A stretch of 64,000 bases of DNA, taken from the NCBI RefSeq assembly GCF_035222485.1, contig NC_085920.1, forward strand, positions 7,922,001 through 7,986,000, in the 5' to 3' direction. Of the stretch, positions 46,781-57,242 are shown one piece after another. Under the pieces are notes generated by a model. That model saw only the letters and a program-made list of their open reading frames with translations, searched no databases and was not told the origin of the DNA. The position numbers and the translations under genes are program-made. Each line of letters starts with the position of its first letter. The stretch's first letter is position 1. Origin of the DNA: Podospora pseudoanserina. Taxonomy: Eukaryota > Ascomycota > Sordariomycetes > Sordariales > Podosporaceae.

Positions 46781-47485
46781 ACACACAAATGGGTTTTAGA
46801 CGGGTGTTGCTCATAGACATTTCTTCTTCTGCGTTGGAGTTTATGGTTTCGAGGGGGCGTGGGTCAAAAGGCAGGCAAGGGGAGAGTTCAACAAGTATCT
46901 CCCAAAGAGGAAGGGAAGAAAAGGAGATGGGGTTCAACAACACGTTCGGGCATTGATTGGCTTTTTACATATACAAGCCGCAAACGGGAGTTTCTGAGCG
47001 GTTTGGCGGGATCTGGCAGCATTTTTCTCCTTTGCTTTTCAACATGCATGCATCTCTAGATACCTTACAACAACACATCATCAGGTGGCTGGCTCTAGGG
47101 AGGAACTAAGGGAAAGGCGTTTTTCAACAAAGACGGGGTGGTTTGTCAAAATAAATAGTGTCGGGACTGTCTTTCTCATTTTTTGTTTTCTTGAGCGTTG
47201 GAGTTGTTTGGGTGGATGGGTGAGCTCAACATTGTGAATCGACAGCTGGAACCAACCCCATGTCTCACGCACTTGGCTGTTCATCTATACGATCCACACT
47301 AAGATCCGCGAAATAGAACACTTTTGTTCTGTCAAAACGACTACTTAAATTGCTTCCCGTTTTATTTTTGACCTCCATGAAAAATGACCGCTCCCAATAT
47401 GCAACTCTGTCCTATCTATTGACAACTAACTCCCCATGGATATCTTGAACTCATACTTAACACCAATCAGATGGGCCTTTTGCGT
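46781..47485. other. Convergent intergenic region gcv2 / sqt1
   Basis: The 3' flanks of two genes, somewhat AT-rich toward the right. No supported gene. Confidence 0.45.
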
Positions 47486-49063
47486 TTAGGCCTCGAAAAC
47501 CAGCACCACGGAGTCATCACCCGCTGTGACAACCCTCTCACCATCAGCGCCCTGCACAAAACCCAAAACACCACCTCCCTCACCACCACCTCTGTGACCC
47601 TTCCACTCCTTGATCAAACCAGCCGTTAGCCCAGCAGCGACAGCCTCCTGGGTAGCGGTCGCGCCGCGCATGTCCCACCGTCTCACCACGCCGTCCAAAC
47701 CGCACGACGTCAGGAGCCAACCGGCAGTCGCGCCAGTGGCAGCCCGGACAAAGTCTACCTTGACAACAGACTCCCCCTCGTGGGCACCGCGGATGTGTTT
47801 CCTTACTTGGAACGACCTCGCGGCATCAAAGATGGCAATGCTGCCGTCTACTGAGCCAGCAGCGAGGAGAGGCTGTTGCGGCGAAAAAGACAGGGACTCG
47901 ATGCCGTCTGATTGTACGTTCAACGCAGCCAGAACGACGCCAGCACCGGCGGAAGGATCGCTTTGCGCGTTGGACGAGTTGGAAGGAGCAGCTCTGCGGC
48001 CGGCGGGGCCTCGTTGGACGGGGACGGCACGTTGTGTGGTTCGCGAAGCAGGCTGAGCGGAGAGGCGAGGGAGACCGACGACCCTGATGGCACCCTGGGC
48101 GCCACCGACGGCCACGAGCCCACCAGAGGGGGAAATGGCGACGGAGTAGAGGCCACCCTCGACGAAGAAGCGTTGATCCGCGTCCGCAAGAGACACAACT
48201 GTTTGACCGTTATCGGTGACGAGGTTCTTAGCAGCCGCTTCGCCAAAGACGTCGAAAACGTGGAGGGAGCTGTCCTCGCTGACGGTGGCGAGGAGAAGGC
48301 CGTCGGAAGACCAGGCGCCTGCTGTGCAGGATGCTGTGTGGAGGAAGTAGGACTGGACGATCTGGATTGGGTTGGAAGGATCGGCAGCTGGGTCAATGGT
48401 GAAGACCCAGACGGAGCCGTCGGAGGCGCCCAAGGCGATGGTGTTCGGATGGGCGGCGGATGGGCAAGGCGATACCCAGTTGACTTCTTCTGTTTCTTGT
48501 GACTCGCCGACGTACTTGAACTGAGCACCTGTCCCGGTGCTGGGAACTCCTACAGCGTACACGCGCAACCGCCCGTCCATGCCGCCACTGACCAAGAAGT
48601 CACCGCGTGGTAGAGTGAATGTCAGCGCATTGATGCTGTCTGTGTGTCCATCGATGGCGAACAGGGGCTGAAGTTCGGTCGGTTGCCACGCCCCAGCGGA
48701 GCTAGGGTCTGAGTTGTAGCTTGGGGGGAGGACTGGCTTTGACGAGGCGGCAGAGATGTCGATAACGTAGCCTTTTCCTGGGGCATCATCGGCGTCGCCC
48801 TCGGAACCACCTGTCGCAATCAAATGTGGGTGTACTGGATGTTGAGCGATCGCAAAGACTGAATCCTTGTGCTGGTCAAAGTAGGCGATACCGTCGTTCT
48901 CCAGCACTAGTTCTTCGCCTTGCTCCTCATCGTCCGAGTCCATGGGGACATCTTCATCCCCGTCCATATCGTCAACAACCTCCTGGACATCGTCCTCGGC
49001 GATCATCTCGGGCTCCGAGTCGTCATCGTCGGCAGGGTGTTGGTATGGCTTCGAGGATGACAT
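47486..49063 (-). CDS. sqt1: WD40 ribosome-assembly protein Sqt1 (AAMP-like)
   Basis: An intronless gene of 525 residues. The N-terminus is strongly acidic (..DDDSEPEMIAEDDVQEVV.., DMDGDEDVPMDSDDEEQGEE). Eight or so WD-type repeats follow, seen in AYFDQHKDSVFAIAQHPVHP, IDGHTDSINALTFTLPRGDF, FLHTASCTAGAWSSDGLLLA, DGIESLSFSPQQPLLAAGSV and KEWKGHRG. This arrangement, acidic N-terminus plus a single propeller, is typical of Sqt1/AAMP. Sqt1 is the dedicated chaperone of ribosomal protein uL16 (Rpl10) and supports late 60S maturation in the cytoplasm. The middle contains low-complexity inserts (ASRTTQRAVPVQRGPAG) that may loop out of the propeller. The ATG at 49061-49063 is the obvious start. Confidence 0.88.
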   Translation of the reverse strand: MSSSKPYQHPADDDDSEPEMIAEDDVQEVVDDMDGDEDVPMDSDDEEQGEELVLENDGIAYFDQHKDSVFAIAQHPVHPHLIATGGSEGDADDAPGKGYVIDISAASSKPVLPPSYNSDPSSAGAWQPTELQPLFAIDGHTDSINALTFTLPRGDFLVSGGMDGRLRVYAVGVPSTGTGAQFKYVGESQETEEVNWVSPCPSAAHPNTIALGASDGSVWVFTIDPAADPSNPIQIVQSYFLHTASCTAGAWSSDGLLLATVSEDSSLHVFDVFGEAAAKNLVTDNGQTVVSLADADQRFFVEGGLYSVAISPSGGLVAVGGAQGAIRVVGLPRLSAQPASRTTQRAVPVQRGPAGRRAAPSNSSNAQSDPSAGAGVVLAALNVQSDGIESLSFSPQQPLLAAGSVDGSIAIFDAARSFQVRKHIRGAHEGESVVKVDFVRAATGATAGWLLTSCGLDGVVRRWDMRGATATQEAVAAGLTAGLIKEWKGHRGGGEGGGVLGFVQGADGERVVTAGDDSVVLVFEA

Positions 49064-50543
49064 GTTTGTGGAAGCTTAGCTCTAACGGATATGGTGAGCA
49101 GTGATTCGTGAAGTTAAAAAAAAAGGAATTGGTAGCTAACTCGATGCTTGAAGACTGGTGGGATGGTGGGGTAATATTTACCACAACTTTTTCCAGCACT
49201 TTGCCTGCTTGATAAGCAGTCTGCTTATCGATCCATGGCGGGGTTCGAATTGGTTCTCAATTCCCCACAAATGTCAAGCGTGGGTAAAATTCGGTAGCAA
49301 TGCAATCCACTTTGAACATCACTGCTGTTAGTGACCCTAGCCCTGACCAGAGTAGCAAGCCAACAAACAACGATGGTTCAAATCTAGCACTTGACAACCG
49401 CTTTGCTATTGTTGACAAATATAGAGAATTACCAAGAAACACTTTCGTGAGAAGCTTTTAACCGAATCTGCATTTACATGCGGTAACCAGCTAGCGATTT
49501 GGAATACCTGCAAAAGGGTCAGGACTTGGCCAACACAGAGGTCCATCTGGGCAGTCCTACAGCCAATAATTGGCGAGATCATTCACCTGTCGCACCGATT
49601 GTACGAGCTTGGCTGTAGTGTGGAGCTACGTTGGGTGCCTGGACATCGCCACGGGGTTCAGCCTCACCAAAAAGCGGATGTGGCGCCTCGTCAAGCAGCA
49701 AGAACCGGCACCTCGAGCTAGAATTTCGGGGCTGGCCCGGGGATTGATGTACCCAAGCGGTACTTGAAGCGTTGGCAAGAGGTTCAGAACGATGTGTTGA
49801 CGGTTGTTCGGAGACACCCCGACCTTGACCGCCATGGGTACTCACGTCTTTTGTGAAGTAAAGCTCAAGTACCTAAGTGATGTAATTTCCACAGGCTATC
49901 TAAAAAGACGACTTACAAGATATATTTGCAAATGTGAGGTTAGGATATAAGTCAGGTATGTCGGATATTGGTCTAGAACGGCTTCAAATGATGAAGTCGA
50001 TTGACTTCAGCCAGAGGGAGGGTTCAGGGTAGCAGATATCTTGCAGGGTCCTGGATGGAAATAAATTGTTAATCGTTGAGTTTAGAACCCAGGCAGTCAA
50101 TTTGAGGCATGTAATTGAACTGATGACAGTGTCTGACAAAAGAAAAGCTGCTTTGAGTCCCCAGCTTCAGAAAAACAGCAGGGCCCTGCAAAACGTTCAT
50201 CAACATTTACAGAACCTGACCGAAGACTTCAAGCCCAATGGAGAATAAGAGTCTAGCGACTGGGTAGTAGAGCTTTTTCGGAGAAATAGCAAAGGCGCAA
50301 AGCTGTAAGGCGCCAGTAGCAGCAGCTGACATATATCAGAGTCAAGGTTAAGTAAATTCAGAGCTAAGAGACTAACAAACAAACTCATCAAAGAAATACC
50401 ATCTTCTATCCAAACGAAAGCAAAGCTGAAACAACACAAGAAAGGCCAAAGTACCTAGATAGGTAACGGAACCTCCTCACTCCCATCTCTCACCCCCCGG
50501 GTGCTTCATCGCACTCACCACACTCTTAACCATCCCCAGAAAT
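49064..50543. other. Accessory intergenic region with decayed scraps
   Basis: Between sqt1 and the Cys-repeat gene. It holds the LINE-like RNase H scrap listed separately. A 60-codon frame at 50066-50248 starts from a non-standard codon and is not called. Base composition shifts toward AT after about 49850. Confidence 0.4.
49519..49860 (+). mobile_element. Decayed LINE-like RNase H scrap (possibly Tad1-type)
   Basis: One frame reads SIWAVLQPIIGEIIHLSHRL then YELGCSVELRWVPGHRHGV and QKADVAPRQAAR. The VELRWVPGH core with a downstream KAD is characteristic of the RNase H domain at the end of Tad1/I-type non-LTR retrotransposon ORF2 proteins. The frame then stops, and a neighbouring stretch (..YLKRWQEVQNDVLTVVRRH..) may continue the element's 3' part. 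No reverse transcriptase, no poly(A) tail and no target-site duplication were found, so this is at most a small old remnant. A cellular RNase H-like scrap is the alternative. Confidence 0.4.
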
Positions 50544-52070
50544 CTACGCACAATCAGCCCTCACAGGAACCTCTCTGCAACTATCCGGTCCCGGGTGAGG
50601 GCTATCACAAAGCTGATCACACTCCACCCCCGGCGCAACAAACACCCTGTATTCCTGTCCCACGAACCCAGGAAGTCTAAACTGTCTCGGATCGGTAGCC
50701 GCCAGGCCAGAAGCTCTGTACCCAGCCCGGCAAGCACAGTAATTCTTCTCCAGCCCAAACGGAGTAGAGATGCAAGACGTTGTGATGGTGCACTTGTTGA
50801 AGAATGGGTTCGGGTTGCAGGTAGCACACGTGCTGGGCTTGCTCTTGCGCTTGCAGTCAGCCGTGCAGGAGGAGTAATCCTTTCCGTTGTTGGCCTCGCC
50901 GTCGTCGCACTCCTCTCCCAGGGGGTAGTCAATGCGACCGTCGCCGCACGTTGGCTTTGGGCAAGAGGACGTGCAGCGAGTTATGTTGGTGCAGGTCTTT
51001 GTGCAGTTGGAGCTGGGGGTGCCGTTGAGGTAGCCGTAGTCGCACTCTTCCGGGTGCTCAACAATGCCGTTTCCGCAGACTGATGGATTCGGAGGGTAGC
51101 AGGGCTCTTTGAACCTGCAGGTGCTGGTGCACTTGGACGAGGGAGTACCGTTGAGATCACCGTCATCACACTCCTCGGGATTCTCGGTGATGCCGTTGCC
51201 ACAGATGGGCCCCTTGACCCAAGTGCAGTTGGTTGTGCACTTGCAGCCAGGGCTACCATTAAGCGAGCCGTAATCGCATTGCTCTCCTGGGTCGACGACG
51301 CCATTGCCGCATGTTGGTGGCCAGGGTACGTCAAGCTTGGTGCAGTTGGCAGAGCACTTGGATCCAGGGGCACCGTTGAATTGCCAACCAAGGTCACACT
51401 CCTCTTCAGGAGCATCCAGAATGCCATCACCGCAGTAGCCACAGACGGTGCAGTTATCTGAACAGCCGCTGTCGTAGGCTCCGTTTCTTGGCCCGGCATC
51501 GCACTCCTCGCCAGGATCGATGTACCCGTTGCCGCAGACAGGGGCCTTTTTGCAGTCGTCGGTGCAGCCCGAATTGAGCTCACCATTGAGAGATCCAAGA
51601 TCGCACTCCTCGGGCCAGTCGACATGTCCATCACCACAACAAGAGACCTTCTTGCAATCTTTGGAGCAACCGGAGTTGAACTCACCATTGCGATGGCCCA
51701 GATCGCATTCCTCGGGGAATGCCACCATCCCATCACCGCAGCAGGGAACCTTCTTGCAGTCCTTGGAGCAGCCAGAGTTGGGTGCTCCGTTGAGCTCTGG
51801 GCCGAGATCGCACTGCTCATAGGGCAACTGGACCATCCTGCACAAGGTGAAGGGTTAGTCATGTCCAAGTCCGAAGGATCAAATTTCAAGCACTTACCCA
51901 TCACCACAGACTCCACCACAATGGGTACCATTGCGGCACACAGGGTAGCTTGGTCGAGGGGTAGGGTCGTGGGTGGCGGTAACATGGGTGGTAGTTGTCG
52001 TGTTCACATAGATACGGGTACAGCTGGCCCCTCCCATGAAGAGGGCGAGCAAGATCTTGTTGTGAAGCAT
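50544..52070 (-). CDS. Secreted protein with nine Cys-rich CGxG..ECD repeats (DUF4215-like)
   Basis: Two exons (52070-51898, 51837-50544) encode 488 residues. A signal peptide (MLHNKILLALFMGGASC) is followed by a Thr-rich spacer. Then come nine repeats of about 33-43 residues, each of the form CG(D/N)G..(P)EECDxG..NG..SxC...C. The pattern resembles the Myxococcus-type cysteine-rich repeat (DUF4215) found in bacterial surface proteins and in some eukaryotic secreted proteins. Asp/Glu/Asn/Gly placement suggests calcium binding, but that is inference. After the repeats, a further Cys-rich part (..CATCNPNPFFNKCTITTSC.., NYCACRAGYRASG) resembles an EGF-like end. No catalytic domain, GPI signal or membrane segment is seen. 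Neighbours give no hint of role. A TATA box lies about 90 bp upstream of the ATG. Confidence 0.85.
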
Positions 52071-54184
52071 CTTGAGGCGCCAGGCTGGTTGCTAACTTTT
52101 GAGGTCGAGAGATTTGTATGAGTGACGGATGGATGGGGTTCCGTCGAGTTCAGAGACTCTTTATAGACTGAGAGAGACTTCCAAATATTGTTTGGCCTCA
52201 TCTCACATGACGGCAATCGACCTGAGTACTAAGAAAAGAATCTCATCGTTGTTCGTTTACACTGCCATAATGAGCCTAGGGCTGAAGTCATGACACTTTT
52301 GGATACTTGACAGCAAAATTGGATACCTGCTCATGATACGACGCCCGAATCATCTGCTTTCGGCGTTCCTCGTGCCCTGCCTGCTAGCTTATACAGAAAC
52401 GCTGGATGAACTGTCGGCTCTCGCTGTGTGGCTTGTTCATTTCGGATCTTGTGAACAAAGCAGGTTGAAGGCAGTGCTCCGGTGGTGGAAAAGAGATGGC
52501 AGGACCTGAACTCGTATTTGGCTCATTACCTATTGTGAGTCTGTCTTTGACAAATAAGGTTATTTGGCCACAGCTGAAGTACATCATCTCTATCACAATG
52601 ACTTGGCTTATTCTGATGCTGGCTGAGCATGTCGTTAGTGCATTGATCTCTGAACAAACAGCGAGAATTCTTTAGTTGGGTGAAGTGGGTGGAATGAGGG
52701 TGTCAACTGGTGCCAGTAAGATTCGAGTAGAAAATGTAATGGCTGATTGTGTATGACACTGCGCGACTTGGAAAACGCAATCGGACGTAAAGAATGATGG
52801 AAAGGTGGCTCAGGTATCGTGCCTTTTCCTTTCGGCTGGCCGTGAGCCGAAAAGATGGTGGTGAGACCTGCAGACGTAAAGACGTAAACCCGAGGCTTTG
52901 GTTCATCGTTCTTGCCATTCGGCTGAGTTCTCCGCCTTCTGATTCGTTATTATCTTCAGGGAGGGCTGAGATTACCTAGTATCTCAAAGATACCTGGTAT
53001 TCATTCCTATAACGGATACGGCGCCACCTGAAAGAAAGCTCTATAGTTGGAACCTTACGTAACTCGACCATTGTTCGATAATTATGACTTATGACCATAG
53101 TAAAACGGGCTGGGCTCTTGATTCTCTCAGCCCCGGAACAGCACCACCACCATCGTCCGGATAATTCAAATCCGATGATTGGTTGATATCAGCCGTCGGC
53201 CAAAGTTGACAGGTGACATTTCCCTGACGCAATCGATTTGCTCTTTTACATTTCCTGCGCCAGTCCCGAACTCAGATTGTGAGACACAAGAAGCAGTTGT
53301 GCACCCCATCGGTTCGGCATATTGATACCCAAAGACTGACACGTAATTTTCACTCTGCGGTCCCGTTGATGTAGCTCACCGTCAGCCAATGGTACTTGGG
53401 CCTGAGCGGTAGGACGATTGAAACCAGGCTTTGATATGGTTGGTGGCTTCCACGCAATGTAAAACTAGTGGCGGCTAACGAGACGGATAGGGTCTTAGGT
53501 CTGAGCAGTCGGGAAGGTTTCGGGGGCAATTTTGTTGGCAGGTAGACAGACACCTGTTTTGATGGTTGACGGGAACTGTATGTGGGCTGAAGTGGGCTCT
53601 TTTGAGTTGGTTCTGTGGCCGCCTTGCACCGCAGAAAACATAGGAAAAGCTCGCTGCTCAACAATTGAAATCTTCTCAAGGCAAGAAGTTGTGGTCCTCT
53701 TGGCGGACGATAATCATTCGATATTGATCATGGGGTATTCGCAGACGCTTTGTAACTTACGAAGCCTCATCTCTTGCCTGGAGATACCGACTTTGGAGTG
53801 GCCAAGCCAGAAAGTAAGCCAGCACGCTCGGTAGCGGCTCAAGTCAAGATATTCAAATTCAACACTCCTTTTTCTCTCCACGGGATCAGCTCCGTCTTTC
53901 GGTGGACCGCTGCCACTGGCCATCTGCGAACCGTGTTTCATGCAGGCTGGCCAGTAGAGTGGAAAAGCCATGGTCTTGCGAGAAGCCAAGATCGGCAGAT
54001 ATGTTTCGGATAGCAACCACCGCTTGCTGCGATGCAAGTCTCACAAAAAATCATTTGCAAAAAGCAACTCATCGGTGGAACTGGGCCATCTTCCGGAGTG
54101 GTGGCGTTAGGGTTTCTTCCATGCAACACATCACACCACCATCACGTTGTGATCTACCGCTCAGACAAACCATCCAATCATAGA
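52071..54184. other. 2.1-kb gene-free region
   Basis: It begins with the promoter of the Cys-repeat gene and ends at the tRNA. Open frames are under 110 codons and overlap on both strands. No repeat or transposon protein is recognised. Confidence 0.4.
52160..52165 (-). promoter_or_regulatory. TATA box of the Cys-repeat gene
   Basis: The minus strand reads TATAAAGAG, ending about 90 bp before the ATG at 52070. Position and sequence fit a TATA element, and no ATG lies between. Confidence 0.5.
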
Positions 54185-54269
54185 GGGCGTGTGGCTCAGT
54201 TGGTAGAGCGTTCGCTTAGCATGCTTCAGTGTATGCGAAAGGTCCTGGGTTCGATTCCCAGCCCGTCCA
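54185..54269 (+). tRNA. tRNA-Ala(AGC) with a 12-nt intron
   Basis: A cloverleaf can be drawn: acceptor 54185-54191 with 54262-54268, D stem GCTC/GAGC, anticodon stem TTCGC (54211-54215) with GCGAA (54235-54239), T stem CTGGG/CCCAG with the TTCGATT loop, discriminator A at 54269. The anticodon AGC is at 54218-54220 in the loop TTAGCAT. A 12-nt intron (54222-54233) sits one base 3' of the anticodon, the canonical nuclear position. The acceptor stem has one T-C mismatch at the sixth pair and one G-T pair, where the related fungal tRNA-Ala normally pairs. A and B box positions (TGGCTCAGTTGG, GGTTCGATTCC) are intact, so Pol III could transcribe it. Confidence 0.9.
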
Positions 54270-54620
54270 AACGATCAAAACTTTTTATTTTTTGCTCATC
54301 TTTCATAAGCCAGAAAATCCACATTGTGGTGGATACATCATCAATGCCCTGCCTGATCTGCCCGTTTGTCACCTGGTCAACTTAATAGCTGTGGAGCTCG
54401 GGAAAGGGGTCAAATAGGGGTGCTGACGATAGTACAATCTGGCCCAGTAGATCTTGACCACGACATAGAAACATTAAGTAGGTAGGTAGATTTGGGATGC
54501 GAAGGGGATATGACCAAGTACCTTTAAATCAAAGTTGCCAGCCCAGGAAAAAAAAGGACGCTCATTCTGTAATCTTTCACCACCAAAATATCACGACATG
54601 ATGACCCCCCCGTATTATGA
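54270..54620. other. Spacer between tRNA and phosphatase gene
   Basis: Just downstream of the tRNA there is a T run (CTTTTTATTTTTTG, about 54281-54294) that probably terminates Pol III. The rest shows nothing recognisable. Confidence 0.5.
54281..54294 (+). terminator. Pol III terminator of the tRNA-Ala
   Basis: TTTTTATTTTTT on the plus strand begins about 12 nt after the tRNA 3' end, the expected place for an RNA polymerase III stop. Confidence 0.65.
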
Positions 54621-55820
54621 TTAAACCCACTCCAGTGAGTCTTCCTCAGCTTGACTGTTTTCAAGTCCCGTCCAGTTGGCGAGAATCCTCAACGTCGTCC
54701 ACCACCTCTCTCCAAAATCGCGCACCTCTGCCGATATTTCCTGGATCTCTTCGAATTGGAGAGCCCTTTGGTCGACAACTGATCCATCTACATCCAAGTA
54801 AAGTTGGCTGGGGTCGTCGCCCAGATGGTGGTAGTATTGACCGAGTGTGCGGGCATAGTATCTTGCCTCGGACTGGGGAAACTCCTTCAACATCGCCTCC
54901 TCATCCGTTGCCGACTCGAAGGTCCATACCGTTGCGTCGAGGTGGTCGAGCACTGTGGGAGATCGAAGCTCCCACTTCCCATCTGAAGGCCTTTGCTCCA
55001 GTTGGGTTCGCCACTCCTGGGTGACAAAGTTGAGTATGCCGCCGTGAGTGCAGACTACAATCCGTGGGGTGTCATGCCTCCCTTGTGCTTGATGAACCGA
55101 CAGGACTTTGGCGGCCCACTCCCGGAGCCAGATCCGAGCCTCCTTCACTGCCTGGTCAATGCTGGCAAGATCCGGGATGTCGGTAACAGCACAGGTCCGA
55201 TCTTCATCCGTCTGCCATCTGTTCTCGACACCCTCTGGCCAAACCATCCGGGTAATATCCACCTCCTGCTCATTGAGAATGGTAAGAGCATCTTCATCCG
55301 TGCCGCCCTTGAGTCTCAAAAATGTTACCGACTGTCGCGAAGGGGCGTTCTCGCGAACAGTCGGTATTCCGGGTATGTCCGATGGTCTTGTCGACGCTTC
55401 CATAAGGCCGGGATGGACGTAGATGCTCTTCTCAAGCTCTGGCACCCTGGGGTTCATAGGAGGCTCGCCCTGAGGGGCATGGAAGGGGCCCACGAGCTGG
55501 AAGGATGGGCAGAGACCTTGAATGGTCTCTATCGTCCTTGTGCATGGCGACGAGACCAACAAGTAGACATTGTCTAGCTTCCCGGGCACATCCTTGTTGT
55601 AATCCAGGCAGGTCTGCGCCCCCGCGTTCGTCAAACCATCCGGCAAGAAGAAACTCGTCCTCACGGTCTCTCTCCTCTTCTCGACGATGTGTTCCAGGTC
55701 CTCCAGACTCTCTAGTGGCGGGTAGTCGAGATTTGTCGGTACCTCGGCAACCGATTCGGCATGTCGTTGAAAAACGATGTGCACTGATGTGATGTCGGGC
55801 ACGGTTGGGATTGAACCCAT
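54621..55820 (-). CDS. Histidine-phosphatase (phosphoglycerate mutase-like) protein
   Basis: A single exon of 399 residues. The catalytic phosphohistidine motif appears as RHAESVAEV (RHG in most members, here RHA). SSPCTRTIETIQGL carries the conserved Arg pocket, and VCTHGGILNFV provides the second catalytic His. The family covers phosphatases of many small substrates; this branch, with a long C-terminal extension, is common in filamentous fungi and has no assigned substrate. No signal peptide is seen, so it is probably cytosolic. The ATG at 55818-55820 is followed directly by the beta strand bearing the RHA motif. Confidence 0.85.
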   Translation of the reverse strand: MGSIPTVPDITSVHIVFQRHAESVAEVPTNLDYPPLESLEDLEHIVEKRRETVRTSFFLPDGLTNAGAQTCLDYNKDVPGKLDNVYLLVSSPCTRTIETIQGLCPSFQLVGPFHAPQGEPPMNPRVPELEKSIYVHPGLMEASTRPSDIPGIPTVRENAPSRQSVTFLRLKGGTDEDALTILNEQEVDITRMVWPEGVENRWQTDEDRTCAVTDIPDLASIDQAVKEARIWLREWAAKVLSVHQAQGRHDTPRIVVCTHGGILNFVTQEWRTQLEQRPSDGKWELRSPTVLDHLDATVWTFESATDEEAMLKEFPQSEARYYARTLGQYYHHLGDDPSQLYLDVDGSVVDQRALQFEEIQEISAEVRDFGERWWTTLRILANWTGLENSQAEEDSLEWV

Positions 55821-57242
55821 GATTGATTGATGGAGGGATCGTAAGCTTGAGGGCTGTTGCAGATGAGTATTGGGGTTTCCAAGAAGATGGATCCGAAGTG
55901 GTGATGATGGGTAGCAAGAGAGCAGCCAGCTAGGGGGTAATGTCTTTTTTTATGCTGATGGGTGTCGTCCCTACACCCCCTCGCATCTGCACTGCATCGT
56001 GGAGGGACAGGTTCGGCAGATGAGGGGTACGCCGCGAGACACAAAACCGCTGAGTGGCAGAGGGTTATGCGGCTGGTGTTAATAGTTCAGAAACATGCCA
56101 CAGCAAAGCCAGAGGTGCAGTCCAATCGGACTGAGCGGTCGGCATGTCAATCGGCGGTGCCTACTCGGTTTTTCTTTCTTTTTTCTTGTCCGTCCACATC
56201 ATTGCAAATTTGATGGGTTGGCCCAGGTGGGTGATCTGGTCTGAAATGGGGTACGGAGTACATACTGCCTCGCGGATGGATGCAGTCGGTGGGTCGTAGC
56301 GTAGCGGGCGACCGGGACAGGTGGGGGTGGAAAAGCAAACATGAACGGGCAAACTGACATGCTGCCACCAAATTCTCTCCAGGCTGCAGCTACCAGCTCT
56401 CTAGCTTCCAGCCCAGCGTTGCTGCTTCGAATCGGAAAAGACTCCGTCGACAACCCCCTCCTGTCTCAACTTTTGCTGCTGCCTGCCGGCATTTGGTCAC
56501 ACTATATCGTCATTTTATTACGGGACATACAGGACAACTACTCTCGTGGATTTTACGAGGAGGTGGAGGGGATCCATTCAATGTGCCCTGTGTTGTACTT
56601 GATAAAAAGGATAACGCCCCTCCCAATCGAACACAGCAGCCAGCTTTGTGGTTGGTCCAAGTGGTGCGAGTGACAGCGCCCACCTCTGCCCTCCTCCCCC
56701 GTAATCTAGCAGCTGGGTGACATTGAAGGATGGCCAGGGTCAAGATTATCCCCGAGTCTCGATCCAACCCCAGTCCATCCCCCAGATACGGCGCGCCCAA
56801 TCATCATCGCCGCGATCTCCATACAACCTGCAGCCAGTCATCTGCGTCCACTTGCATAATCCGGGGCGGAGACCCTGCGCATCAATTTTGCGATATCGTC
56901 GATGCCTCATCATATTCTACCCAGTGCCCAGATCAACTCCAGCACGCAAGGCCATAGCGCACCCGAGGGGTTTTGACACAAACAAAACACTATTTAATTG
57001 CTTCCTGTGTGCGAGGAGAATCTAGCGGAATTAGGTACTAGCCCGTGGGTCCCGGAAAGGGGAAGAGTCTTGTGGTGAATGCGGCAAGAAATGTCGTTTC
57101 TTTGTTCTGAGCTTCCGGCCAAGCTCCTTCAACCCGAATCGTTGTTTGCTGCCAAAATGTTCATATTCAACCTGTTTTGGTGGTTGTTTGGCCTTCACCG
57201 TCTTTTCTCGAACCCCGCAAGATAGATGTATTGTTGCTCATC
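55821..57242. other. Divergent intergenic region
   Basis: About 1.4 kb between the phosphatase gene and the AlkB-like gene, holding both promoters. Frames up to 110 codons overlap each other and lack domain features. Confidence 0.4.
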
